Assembly: GCA_024752435.1 (NCBI GenBank)
Contig: CP103037.1
Coordinates: 2,604,001 to 2,668,000, forward strand
Direction: 5' to 3'
DNA: 64,000 nt
Source: Allantophomopsis cytisporea
Lineage: Eukaryota; Ascomycota; Leotiomycetes; Phacidiales; Phacidiaceae
Positions 22,045-32,341 of this stretch are shown one piece after another (positions within the stretch are counted from its first letter, which is position 1; every line of letters starts with the position of its first letter). The translations under genes and the position numbers were made by a program. The notes under the pieces are model-generated. The model saw only the letters and a list, made by a program, of their open reading frames with translations, was not told where the DNA came from and did not search any database.

Positions 22045-23841
22045 TCAGGCCCTCCAAGGAACAGTAATATTTTTGTACGTGACCGTATCGCTCGTAATTT
22101 TACTGATAGCCTTAGACACAGCATCGGTGACAACATCACTATCAGCATCAGCATCCATCGTAGCATTTGCGAGAGCTTGAGCGATGAAATCCGTGAAAGC
22201 AGCAATATCATCATCAGCATCAGTGGTAGAGTCGATGGCAGAAGCGGTGAGAGCATCAGTGGTCTTAACGTCTGTATCAGATACCTCATCACGCTTGATA
22301 GGTGGCAACGGGCGGATGAGCTCAAGAGCTTCACCTGCGATTTCCCCATCAACGAGTTTAAGACCAAAAGGCAGTTTAGTTTGCCCCATTCTCAACTTAG
22401 TCATGCCCTGAAGTTCCGGCGTCTTCCAGACCTTTTTCTTCTCGATAATACCATTCCTGATATGACATTTGTGGTGGCCAAAGCACTTCTCGATGGAATT
22501 TTGATAAGGGGGGTTCTCATCGGGTCTTTTCAGCCCCACTTTCTTGTATGCCGCTTTGTCTGCCTCCTTATCCTTGTGAGCTATTACTTGCGGTGGAATC
22601 GACCATATTGCGGTGATTGCCCCGAGGACAATCGGTATGATCGCTATGGGGTTCATTTTCCTTCTCTTGCGCTTTTCGATTACGGACACAGAGCGTGTGC
22701 CGAAGCCTCCGTCAAAACCTGACATGTACTTGGGCATGTAACTTGGTAGATCTGTACTGGGCAATAAGGTTTCTTTACTTGGCACGAGAGTCGGCGTTGC
22801 GAGGTCCAGCGCCTCTGGAGCCACCTCGTCCAGTTTATTGGCTTGGTGAAGGGCCATGAAGGGGAAAGAATCGGAAGTTTCGGTGCCAGTAGAAGCAGAG
22901 CGTTTTCCCTTAGCTTCTGAGTCGGTGATGTTGTGTGTGGAGTTCAGTGGGGTGAGATCTTCAAGGGTAATATGACCCTTGCTGTTAGGGTCAAAACTGA
23001 AAGATGTTAGGCTCTTGATACCGGCGATATTTGAATGATATGGAATAAGAGCTGATGTGATAAAAGGTAGAGGAAAATGGATAGCCAGAAGCAAGAGTTT
23101 CAACGTACCTTCTGTAATATGACTCCCAATTCCTCACAGTTCTCTTTGCCAGTTGTGGCTTATTAGCATTCATGAATTTCAAATATTCTCCAAGCTCCAG
23201 CTTTCCATCTCCATTAGTATCGGCAGCGATAAACTTGGTCTTGACACAGTCTTCTTTATCATCTTTAGGTGGGACATTTATACCCCTTCGATTATCATTA
23301 TGTTCGTTCTTATGATCATTGCTATAATCTGGCCTGGGATCCTCAATGACATACCAATCAGGATCGTGAGCTGGAGCATTATCGACCACAACCTCAACAC
23401 TTCTGCGCTCGTCATGATTAACCTCGTCATCGTGGCTCCATTGCGCCGCTGGGCAGCGCGAACCTCCTGCACGGCAGGGCAACATCCAGCGGATCCTATC
23501 AATTGCGGTGATCATGGGGTCGTTACGACAACCTGACTCTTGTCAGATTTGTTTCTTCTCTCTTGCTTCAAGACAAAAATATCCAAGATGTCGGACAAAA
23601 CTGTTGGTTAATAGATAATGAGGAGAATTTACTGGGGACTGCTTTACATACCTATGTCGCAAGCACAACAGAATATATTGCATTTACCATAAGCGCAACA
23701 TGGTGTGCCGGCTGTGAGATCATCACAAAGAGCCGTGTTCATAGGCATACTTCCTTGGCAACACATAGCTGTCACAGGCGTGATGTGTGCTGCGAAGGTG
23801 AACAGAGCCATGAAGGCCAATACAAATTCCGAGGTGCGCAT
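22045..23841 (-). CDS. Secreted Cys-rich protein with EF-hand motifs
   Basis: Three exons (23841-23652, 23532-23109, 22996-22045) splice in frame to 521 residues; the introns are 119 and 112 bp. A signal peptide is clear: MRTSEFVLAFMALFTFAAH..., with probable cleavage after PVTA near residue 25. The next 80 residues are Cys-rich (CCQG, GTPCCAYGKC, FCCACD), implying disulfide bonds and an extracellular or lumenal location. One canonical calcium loop, DTNGDGKLELGE, is followed about 35 residues later by a degenerate one, DPNSKGHITLED, whose codons are interrupted by intron 2. Further on a basic KRKRRK stretch precedes a hydrophobic helix (NPIAIIPIVLGAITAIW), so it may be membrane-anchored after processing. 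The family was not recognised beyond the EF-hand; a calcium-dependent surface role is inference. Confidence 0.72.
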
Positions 23842-24621
23842 TTTCTCGATTCCGGGTATTCAGGTCGACAAACTGTATGTATGATTTTAAACAATGACGA
23901 GATAATAATAGAGAGATGGAGGTGAAGATGATTTTATAGAATTTTTTGGCTTTTCATTGACATGACAAGTTTGACGTTAGTGTGTCTATTCGATGATTGG
24001 GTTATATGGCTATGCATCAGTGCTAACTACTTATGGTGTTGACAAAAGATATGGGGCGTAACTCGTAAAGCTACATGATGAAAATGAATTACAAACGCTT
24101 GTTCAAGACTAGTCCCATGGTTGATCAAGCGTTTTGAGTGAGGTAGCGAAATCGTAACTCGGCAAGGGTACCTTCTTGATATAACAAAATACAGAATCGA
24201 AAATCCGACGGGTTCTAGCTTAGTTACTTACCGTATAAGACTTTTAAGTTTCGCATATCATCCATGTCCACAGAACGCAGAACGCAGAACGGTATCACAT
24301 CACCGGAGAAAGTCATCCCATCAAATACGAGTAAATGACATTCGAAGAAGGACTAACGTCAAAACTAACATGAACAGTACTACAATAATGGGTTACAAAA
24401 CTGCTTACAAGAGCCGGCAAATGATAACCCACAATACAGTACACAGATAGCCATTTTTGAATTTGGATAGATGACAAAGGCTGAAATTACAACAGACTTT
24501 GTCCAAGTCTCATATTGCGAGATCCCGACAATATAGCTCACTTAACCCATGCCTTAAAAGAAGACCTGCATGCTCCATTTAGTATTATGCAGCACCGCGA
24601 TTATTCATACATTCCTGCTAT
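23842..24621. other. Intergenic region
   Basis: About 780 bp between the start of the EF-hand gene and the end of the esterase. It holds the EF-hand promoter and the esterase 3' flank. No other feature was seen. Confidence 0.4.
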
Positions 24622-26253
24622 TTAAAATTCGATCTGATAAGAGAAGAACTTCTGCAAGAAGTTGAATTTAGCAGTATCAGGGGCAAGATAAGATGATCCA
24701 GTAGAGTCACCTAACCACATAACTTGAGTTGAGTTCCGAGTTGTAGCTGGGAAGTTCGTAAGATTGCCTCCATTTGGGTTTCCAGTCTTAATGAAGTTGG
24801 CCCAATATTCCGAGAGTTGTGCCTGAAGAGCGTAGTCTTGCTCGGTCCAGGTTAGGTTATAGAAAGTAGGAATGTTGCCAAAAGTATACCACAACTCAGA
24901 TCCGTGGTACGCCCCTGACGTTTGATTGGGTGGAGAGTGGGTGAAATAGTAGACAAAAACATCGCTCTTTGCCCCTCCTGCATACCATGCATTGGCCCAA
25001 TCCCAGGTTGAGATACGACTCAGGTCACGGAACATATCGTTGCTGGCATTATTGGCAGCAGTGTCATTGTCAGCAGGGTAAAGTTCGAAGAAAGTGGCCG
25101 AAATGTTGGCAAACATCTCGCTATACTGCTCCTGGAAAGTTTCAAGAGTAAGTCCAGGATCTGGGCTCGCACCAGATTCATCCTTGTTATTCCCGGTCAA
25201 AATAGGGATATCAGAGTGGGTGTTGAGTGCGAGTGATTCTCCATAGTTATGGGGAAGAACGTAGCCATCGATAACAGGACGCCAAATGGGTGGCTCCATG
25301 AAGGCACTAACATTGGCGAAGTCAGTCCCGACCAAAACCGTGTCAGATCCTGAGCCCTGGGCAAGGAGATCATTCATCGAGACATTGCGGAGTCCGGAAA
25401 TTGAAGTAACATTCATCTCAGACAAGAAAGCTACCCCATTAGCCTCAGCGGCAGCCTTGGAACGATGGGATGTAGCCAAGCTGTATGTCTCAGGGTCGTG
25501 AGGCCCACGAGCACCACTTTCTGGAATACATCCTACAATCTTGCCTTTAGAAAGAGGGCTATACATCATGTCTAAAGCACTTGCTGAACCAGCAGATTGC
25601 CCACCGACAGTCATATGATCAGGGTTACCACCAAAGGCGGCAACTTCTGACTGCAAGAAAGTGAGGGCCTGAATCTGATCAAGAAGTCCATAGTTTCCTG
25701 ATGCGTTGTGACCCGACTCAGCAGAAAGTTCAGGATGAGCAAGAAATCCAAAAGGTCCCATCCGATAGTTGAAAGTGACAACGACAATGTCCTTGGAAGC
25801 AAGATGAGAGCCGTCGTAGGTCGGTACACTACCAGAACCGCTCACGAAACGTCCACCATAAATCCAGACATACACTGGGAGGTTTGAGGTGGAAGTGGCA
25901 TTCGCTGGTGCCCAGATGTTCATGTAGAGGCAATCCTCAGAGATGTCGGTGCTACCAGATGAGAAGATGCCAAGGCTACCAGGGCTTTGCGCGCAGTCGG
26001 CCCCGAAAGAGGTAGCATTTAGAACACCAGACCAAGAGGCTGGTGAGGTAGGTGCTGTCCATCTAAGATCGCCAACAGGAGGTGTGGCAAATGGAATACC
26101 CTTATATACGGTGACGGCATCGTTGAGGTCGGATATGGCGCCTTGAAGAGTACCATAAGAGGTAGTAACCTGATGCTTGGAGCGAGTAAGTACTGCCGCT
26201 CCAAAAGCTACTGGGGTGGCCATAAGGTTGGCGAGAAGGGAAAGTAAAATCAT
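24622..26253 (-). CDS. Secreted type-B carboxylesterase/lipase
   Basis: An intronless frame of 543 residues from the ATG at 26253. The frame continues 15 codons upstream without another ATG. The N-terminus MILLSLLANLMATPVAFGAA is a signal peptide. The alpha/beta-hydrolase family is shown by YKGIPFATPPVGDLRW, the EDCLYMNIW block, the nucleophile elbow GGQSAGS (Ser220), the acid NKDES (Glu359) and the catalytic His in AYHGSEL (His450). About ten N-glycosylation sequons fit an extracellular enzyme. These enzymes cleave carboxylic esters of lipids, feruloyl groups or xenobiotics; the substrate is not determinable. The oxyanion-hole loop reads YGGRF instead of the usual HGGGF, which is seen in some fungal relatives. 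Confidence 0.92.
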   Translation of the reverse strand: MILLSLLANLMATPVAFGAAVLTRSKHQVTTSYGTLQGAISDLNDAVTVYKGIPFATPPVGDLRWTAPTSPASWSGVLNATSFGADCAQSPGSLGIFSSGSTDISEDCLYMNIWAPANATSTSNLPVYVWIYGGRFVSGSGSVPTYDGSHLASKDIVVVTFNYRMGPFGFLAHPELSAESGHNASGNYGLLDQIQALTFLQSEVAAFGGNPDHMTVGGQSAGSASALDMMYSPLSKGKIVGCIPESGARGPHDPETYSLATSHRSKAAAEANGVAFLSEMNVTSISGLRNVSMNDLLAQGSGSDTVLVGTDFANVSAFMEPPIWRPVIDGYVLPHNYGESLALNTHSDIPILTGNNKDESGASPDPGLTLETFQEQYSEMFANISATFFELYPADNDTAANNASNDMFRDLSRISTWDWANAWYAGGAKSDVFVYYFTHSPPNQTSGAYHGSELWYTFGNIPTFYNLTWTEQDYALQAQLSEYWANFIKTGNPNGGNLTNFPATTRNSTQVMWLGDSTGSSYLAPDTAKFNFLQKFFSYQIEF

Positions 26254-27904
26254 TTTGGAAAAAACAGAAAAGATGGGCTTGTTCAAAATTGAAGTCAAAA
26301 TTCGGGTTCGAATAGTAAACAGCTATGGCAAGATGAATTCTGCCTATGTTGTCACAAACATCTTGAGTATATGTATGTAATCTATGGACAATTAGTATGG
26401 ATTATCCACTTTAGGATACGTAACTGTCTACGTAGATGAGAAACCATGCAGTTTCAGAGATGAGAGTCCACACGTGTTTCTTCTGAACCTGAGAAACTTA
26501 GCATAGCTCTAGTATCTACAGGCGAAATTCGAATGCTGATATGATTAGACTACTCCTATTCGGTAAAACCATGTGGTGACTTCACTGCGGGAAAATGGCA
26601 AGTTGAGAATTAATGACAATGCGGTAATGAAGATCATTCAACCTACTCCTATTGCATGATACAGCTCGGCTACAGCCCAGCTCTTTATAAGGTTCTTATG
26701 CAGTAGGGACAAAGTCTCCGCAGACACGCGCGCCCATACGCTAGGAGAGGCCGCCGACCCCAGATGCTGCTTAGCTTGACCTGTCATTGTCTCCTAGAAT
26801 ATCCACTAAAACGTCTTCTTTACTCGAATTGATGTCCGAAAAAGATGGCCAAGAGTATTGGGATACATATGGTGAGAGGCTTCAAGAACCTGAATAACTA
26901 ATGATTTAGAACCCGGACAACACATACGTATGTCTATTGTAGATCAGCAAAAAAGAACAAGCTAAGAAATGAATTGTTTCCTCATATTGATGACAGATGA
27001 CTTCGGCATCTACGATGATACACAGGGGAACCTTGGACAACCCGGTTCTTGCAATATCCCACGGTCTACTCTGTTTCCTCGAGTTTTTTTTGGACATCGG
27101 ACACTTCTAGGATACTTGTAGAACTCTGTACCTTCATGTTCCACTAACTACTTATAATATCCGATGGGGAATATACATTGCATGATCCTCATCGGAGGCT
27201 CTGGCAAGGTTCAGCAGTATCATACTTGACAACACATCATTGTTTCCCATTTGAAGGGTTTTAATGACTAGTATTCGAACGGTACCGAAATTTTGGCCAT
27301 TCTTCAAATAACAAACACAATGAGATTGATCACAGGATACCGGGAGCGCTTGGACAGTTCCATGCAGTGGATTACTAGGCGTGTGGGGTTCCATGCTTGA
27401 ATCCACCTTACGCGAAGACTTCTTACGCACTCTTCTTGTTATGGGCATGTCTACAGCAGAGAAGTTTTGCTATTCTCTATTCGAAAATATACATTATGAG
27501 ACTAAGAGAATGCTACGTGGCGTAACATGTTCTCTCGCGTCGAATAGGAAGTTTTGAATGACATAGTGACACACTTCGGGCCTTCGGGAGTATGTAGTTT
27601 CGGGTCCTCGGACCATGATAGATAGACCACCCTCAAAATGGAGCAGTGACATGCCAATCATGCGACCCATCATTTTGTTATTTTAGACGTCCCATTCAAA
27701 CGGAAGCAGAATAACCATTAATCCAAGTAGTTCTCTGCTTGTTCTTATGTGTTGTGACATGAAGCGCAGAGAATGACTGGAATTGGTTGTCTTAGTACAT
27801 GTTCTGCTTAAATACAGGACGATGCGCTGGTCACGGTGCTACTGTAAAAGTCTACTTTACAATACTATGTTCATCAACCTACCCGCCACCATTTGTGTCC
27901 CACA
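26254..27904. other. Intergenic region
   Basis: About 1.65 kb with esterase promoter sequence near 26254-26700, then AT-rich DNA. Short frames at 26906-27097 and 27152-27448 (minus) have no recognisable motif. Confidence 0.35.
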
Positions 27905-28240
27905 ATGCTCAAAAAAATACCAGACGCATCAAAATGCAAACCAAAGCCACTCTTTTTAACCTTCTCGGTGAATACATCAATAAACACCACAGGCAGCTCA
28001 AAGGCTTAACAGAAATCGATATACATACCTGCTTCTCCGTACTTTGTCTCTGCTTTACCCAAGTTTCTGTACGACCTTTTCGATAATTGTGCATGGATAA
28101 AACATGAAAATGCGATGCTAGAGTTGAGAGAAATTCTAGAAAAGCCTGCAATTGCCCAGCAACTCAAGAGTGAAGTCACCCTCAGAGAGAACCTTGGAGC
28201 ACTTACTATGCCTAGTATAAAATTCCCGGCTTCTATATAA
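27905..28240 (+). CDS. Small spliced hypothetical protein (96 aa)
   Basis: Two exons (27905-27967 and 28013-28240) joined by a 45-bp intron with a GTGAAT donor, a CTTAAC branch-like site and a CAG acceptor. The junction is phase 0 and both exons are open. The start context is CCCACAATG. The product starts MLKKIPDASK, becomes helical (PKFLYDLFDN...), and contains an amphipathic charged segment (ENAMLELREILEKPAIAQQL) before ending KFPASI. No signal peptide or known domain is visible. Coding-like residue composition and a clean intron are the only support; it could also be a fragment of a larger dead gene. Confidence 0.4.
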
Positions 28241-28754
28241 CTTCAAAAGTTATGAAAATCCCAATCATTGTTTAGAAAGTAGTAGGGCTTCTGTCAGAAT
28301 GTAATGATATCGAGCAAATGCTCTTTGGCTATTTGTTTATTACAGAGCAGGAAAGACTATGATTCGTGCCTACAGAGCATACTACTATCAGTGAAGTTTG
28401 TATATTTGGAGTTGACATACCATATCTGTGTGATGTATTCAAGGTTATTGCAATTCGCGAAGTCCTGTTTCAATTCATCTACAATAAACTGATGTTGCTC
28501 TCGACATATTTCGTTAGATTTAGCCTCTGCAATAAAGTAGTAGTCAGATTTGCACATGCTATGTATAAGTTCTATCATCTGAGATATTAGCTTAAAGAAG
28601 TGATCCAGCACCACATCCTATGCTAATATACGTCTATGCGTACCATGTACAATAGCAAAAGCTTTTGTCGCAAAGTAGAATATAAGCATCCTTACACCTG
28701 GAAACCGGAGATAGCAAGCGTATGTAAGCCATCCCATCACTAGAAAAAGTCACC
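28241..28754. other. Intergenic region with one short minus-strand open frame
   Basis: A minus-strand frame at 28357-28614 (85 codons) has coding-like residues such as IVDELKQDF but no supporting start context or partner exon, so it is not called. The remainder is AT-rich. Confidence 0.3.
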
Positions 28755-29242
28755 CTAGTAAATTTCTATCTCTCTTCTTACCCTCACCTCAATCCCTAAA
28801 TACTCTTGCATCTTCATTAACCCCACTCTCTCCTTAGCCAGGAGGAATTGTGACATATAGAGTAAATCTCCTGGCTCTTGATCAAGGACCTGGCTGACCT
28901 CCACAGTTGGTTGCGGGCTTGTGAGTGGCAACTTGAATTTTGCCCTCACCGTCTGATAACTCTCATCTACAGTTCGAGGAGTCATATTATCATCTGGTTT
29001 GTGTCCTGTAGATTGTTTTGATTTCTAAACTCACTGATTCCCATTGGTTGATCAACAAATCGTCGTTCTCGGCAGCAGCGGGGAGCTTACCCATCCATTG
29101 TTTCAAGGACTTGGATCTGCAAATAGAAACTATCTGATGCTCTTACTAACATGAGTCCCTACGTCAATTGGTTGTGACAATACTTGGTATACTAGTGTAC
29201 ATACAGCAACAACGACTGGAAACCGCTCTCTAGATCTGATTG
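28755..29242 (-). CDS. Hypothetical protein, partial gene model (three 3' exons)
   Basis: Three segments splice in frame on the minus strand: 29242-29205, 29116-29091 and 29005-28755, with 88- and 85-bp introns that have GT-AG ends (GTATGT...TTGCAG; GTAAGC...CTACAG). The joined product runs QSDLESGFQSLLL, then KQWMGHKPDDNM, then a well-formed coding exon with KFKLPLTSPQP, QVLDQEPGDLLYMSQ and ERVGLMKMQEYLGIEV before a stop. I do not recognise the family. The 5' exon with a start codon was not found, so the locus may be 5'-truncated or have an exon I missed. The last exon is the most convincing part. Confidence 0.38.
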
Positions 29243-30018
29243 CTACCTGAATCAGAGCCTTAGATTCTCAATGCCAACAACATATATCTTAATAATAGCT
29301 AAAATTGGAGCCTTGTATTATGTGCTGGGAAAAGAAGTATGCACCCTTTGAAAAAACAAATCCAGAAATTTTAACGGCAAACAATCCCAAGCCCCTAACA
29401 CGGGGAGTAACGAGTGCAACGAGGCTTACTTACGGTGTTGGGGGCCAACAGAAGAACCAACATCAATATGCAGCTTTCATGATTGTAATGATAAAACATG
29501 ATGCTATTGGCCCAATTCTACCTCGCTTAGCTTTACCGTCCAATGCACAGGCCACATGTCTGATTAGTGCTTAGCAAGACGCTTAATGGGAAATATAGAT
29601 TGATGATCTCGCTCGACTTGGGCCAATCTATACTATAGCATGGCAGATATTGTCTTCAACATATCAGTGGGTCGGATCCCATACACGATAATATGGTCTA
29701 CGCCACCATCTGATTCGCACTCGGCCATACAAAAAAGCGATGAGGTTAGGATCATGCACCCAAAAAAGTAGGGGGTTTTGTATGTCCTTTCTGCCTAGAG
29801 TACTCTAACAGGGTCACTTACAACATCGTCCCATGTGTACTTGACCAGTGGTTGTGATTAGAAACATCGATACGGCTCTACCGGTTAAATAGCCAGCGTT
29901 GGTATCATATCTAGCCCACAAGCTACTTCCCCACGCCTCCTCGATTTGCTCACAAAGCTTCACAGCCGTCGATTCATCATCATAAAAGGAAGCGAACCAT
30001 ATCAAATTCCTCGTAAGC
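29243..30018. other. Intergenic region upstream of the P450 gene
   Basis: About 780 bp. Short frames on both strands (29305-29574 plus, 29814-30020 minus) carry no motif. The 3' part should hold the P450 promoter. Confidence 0.35.
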
Positions 30019-31797
30019 ATGTCCTACGAGAACATCACGCTCATCCTGGGCAAGTATTTTACTACTGTGCCTTCAGCCTTTTTACTATTTGCAATTACCT
30101 GGGCAACATGGAGAGTCTGGACATTCACCCTGAAGCCCGTACTTAGTCCAGAAGACCCAAAGGAATATCCGCACTTAATTCCAGGTATGTTTGCTTCTGA
30201 CTATCGTTGGAGGAGGTTTTAAAGTGCTAACCATTGATATAGTCATTGGTGATTATTCACTGACGCCATCCTTAATATCCAGACCAGCTGACGTGTGCTG
30301 TAGGAAATGCTCCCGCATTCATGAAAGACAGCCAAGGACTGTTTAGGAAAGCAAGGTAAGTTTCTCCCACAATGTTTGCCCCACCCGGTTTATTGAAATA
30401 GTTCAATTATTTTCAGAGAATATTTTGGCAACACTCGCGAGCCATTCGCCATCACGATCATGGGCCAGCGGATATATGTCATTACAAACCCGAGCGATTT
30501 ACCGATGCTGTACAAAAGCACTTCGACACTTACTTTCGATGGATTCATCAAAGATTTCTTCAAGAAGGAAGGTGTTACTCCAGAAGCAGTGCATATCATG
30601 TTCTCTAAGCAGGCCAAAAACCAGAAGAAAGTTCTCGCACACGCCGGGGAGGACTTCTTCAAACAGCAGCTTCAGCCTGGCGGACGACTCCAGCCCTTGT
30701 TCGATTCTATTCAAGCAAAGATTAATCATTGCATACGATGGGAAGTGTTGGCACCGAATATTGTTACCTCAACTGCGGAACGCACAAAGACCATCTCTCT
30801 TTTGGCATTCTGTCATGAGGTTTTGGTGAAACCTGTGTCGACAGCGGTATTTGGTAATGTGCTCTACGAAGTTGAACCTAGCCTCAGTGAGATATTTCGA
30901 AAATTTGATGACAATAGCTGGAAAATGAATTATGAGATTCCCAGACTATTCGCTCCTGATGTTTACAATGCGAAGGACGAGATTCGGTCGGTCATGTTAC
31001 GATACATTAAACTTCCTAGCGAGACTAGAAGCGACGCAGCTTGGATAATTCATGCTCTGGAGGACGAACTCAGAGGTGGCGGAATCGGCGAGGACGATAT
31101 CGCTTCTTTTTTCTTTGGCCCATTCTGGACGTCAGTTGCTTTCCTTCCGGAACTTGATCGGACAACAGAATACCAGCTGACTAGCTCTAGTATCAACGGT
31201 AACGCCTACAAACATTTATTTTGGGTTTTATCCTATATATTTTTTGACCCTACACTACACGCTGCAGTCCGCGCCGAGGTCGAGCCAGCAGTGGCTGCTG
31301 GTCTAGAAGGTCTCGATGGCCGTCTTGAAAAATGCACTCGTCTTGTAGCCATCTATGAAGAGGTTCTTCGCATTAACACATCATCCGTCACTGTCCGCGA
31401 TGTAATGGCTGACACAAAAGTTGGCAATGTGATATTGAAAAAGGGAGCCAAAGTTTTCGCACCAACCCGTCAACTACATTTTGATCCTCTAGTCTTCGGA
31501 AACAACGCCGACCAATTCGATCCGGATCGATTTCTAAGAAATAAGGAGCTTAATAAGAGTAACAGCTTTCGGCCCTTCGGGGGTGGAATCACTCACTGCC
31601 CCGGTCGCTGGCTAGCGATGAAGGAGATTCTTCTCTGCGTCGCTTTGGTTCTTTCCCGTTTCGACGTCAAGCTAGTCGGTGCTGAAGGTGGCTCAAAAGC
31701 CCAAACCTTCCCCAAAGTTGATACTACCATGCTTGCTTTGGGTGTGTTGCCACCTTTGAAAGGGGAGGATGTTCATCTTGTGCTTAGTAAGAAGTAA
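30019..31797 (+). CDS. Cytochrome P450 monooxygenase (CYP7/CYP8-like clan)
   Basis: Proposed exons are 30019-30184, a 6-nt microexon 30243-30248, 30304-30355, 30417-31130 and 31191-31797, giving 514 residues. An N-terminal membrane anchor (FLLFAITWATWRVW) places it on the ER. The heme-binding signature is RPFGGGITHCPGR (Cys449), and the K-helix ExxR is EEVLR (about 369-373). The spliced I-helix region reads GPFWTINGNAYK, a feature of the sterol/oxysterol hydroxylase-like and prostacyclin-synthase-like fungal P450s rather than the usual AGxxT. These enzymes use heme and a reductase partner to oxygenate lipophilic substrates; the substrate is unknown. The 60-nt intron at 31131-31190 has no stop and would pass as coding if unspliced. 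Without the microexon the protein is two residues shorter but still in frame. Confidence 0.85.
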
Positions 31798-31858
31798 AGG
31801 TCTGAAATTACCTATGCCGCGTGAATGATGAAGACCAAGGAAAAGCTCATGTTATTAA

Positions 31859-32341
31859 AATTACACACCAACACAAGATCCGGAGACAGTACACTTCACC
31901 ACAAACACATGGGACGGAGATATTTTGCCTTTCCGGCAATGCTTGATTCGGATAGAACGGTGAGTCTACTCTTCTATAGGTGTTGTAATGTAACGGTGCT
32001 CATATGTACATTCAAATAGATATTGGAACGAGCTCGGCTTTGACGCTCCCTCTCCGATACATTTTACGGAGGAGGAACTCCAGTCTCACTATCGGGATGG
32101 TGAAGGTTGGAATGAGCGAGCAGATTTCTGGGATGCGCTATCTGGAGTTGTCAGCCGCGACGGTTGGACATCTAACGAAACTTACGACCAGGCACTCGAG
32201 ATGTTCGCTGAACTCAGGGAGGAAGGGTTGGGAAAGCTGACCGGAGACGATCGTTCGACCTTTGAATCGCACACACGGTGGGCCGAACGGAAAGTGGTAC
32301 CATCTTCTGCCACTGATTGTTCTAGGGCTGATGTTACTTGA
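31859..32341 (+). pseudogene. Truncated C-terminal gene remnant (possible phosphotransferase-family relative)
   Basis: An open stretch 31859-31959 joins in frame across a 60-bp intron (GTGAGT...AATAG) to 32020-32341, giving about 140 residues with strong coding character. Visible blocks are NTWDGDILPFRQC, YWNELGF, DGEGWNERADFWDAL and KLTGDDRSTFE. These look like the C-terminus of a fungal phosphotransferase (APH-like) family, a recollection I cannot test. A TAA lies directly upstream in frame and no N-terminal part with kinase motifs is present before the P450 stop. I therefore read it as a truncated remnant rather than a functional gene. Confidence 0.4.

Noticed and set aside
29006..29034. 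29-bp intron in the 28.8-29.2 kb gene
   Set aside because: Too short to splice; an 85-bp intron with a better donor gives a consistent frame.
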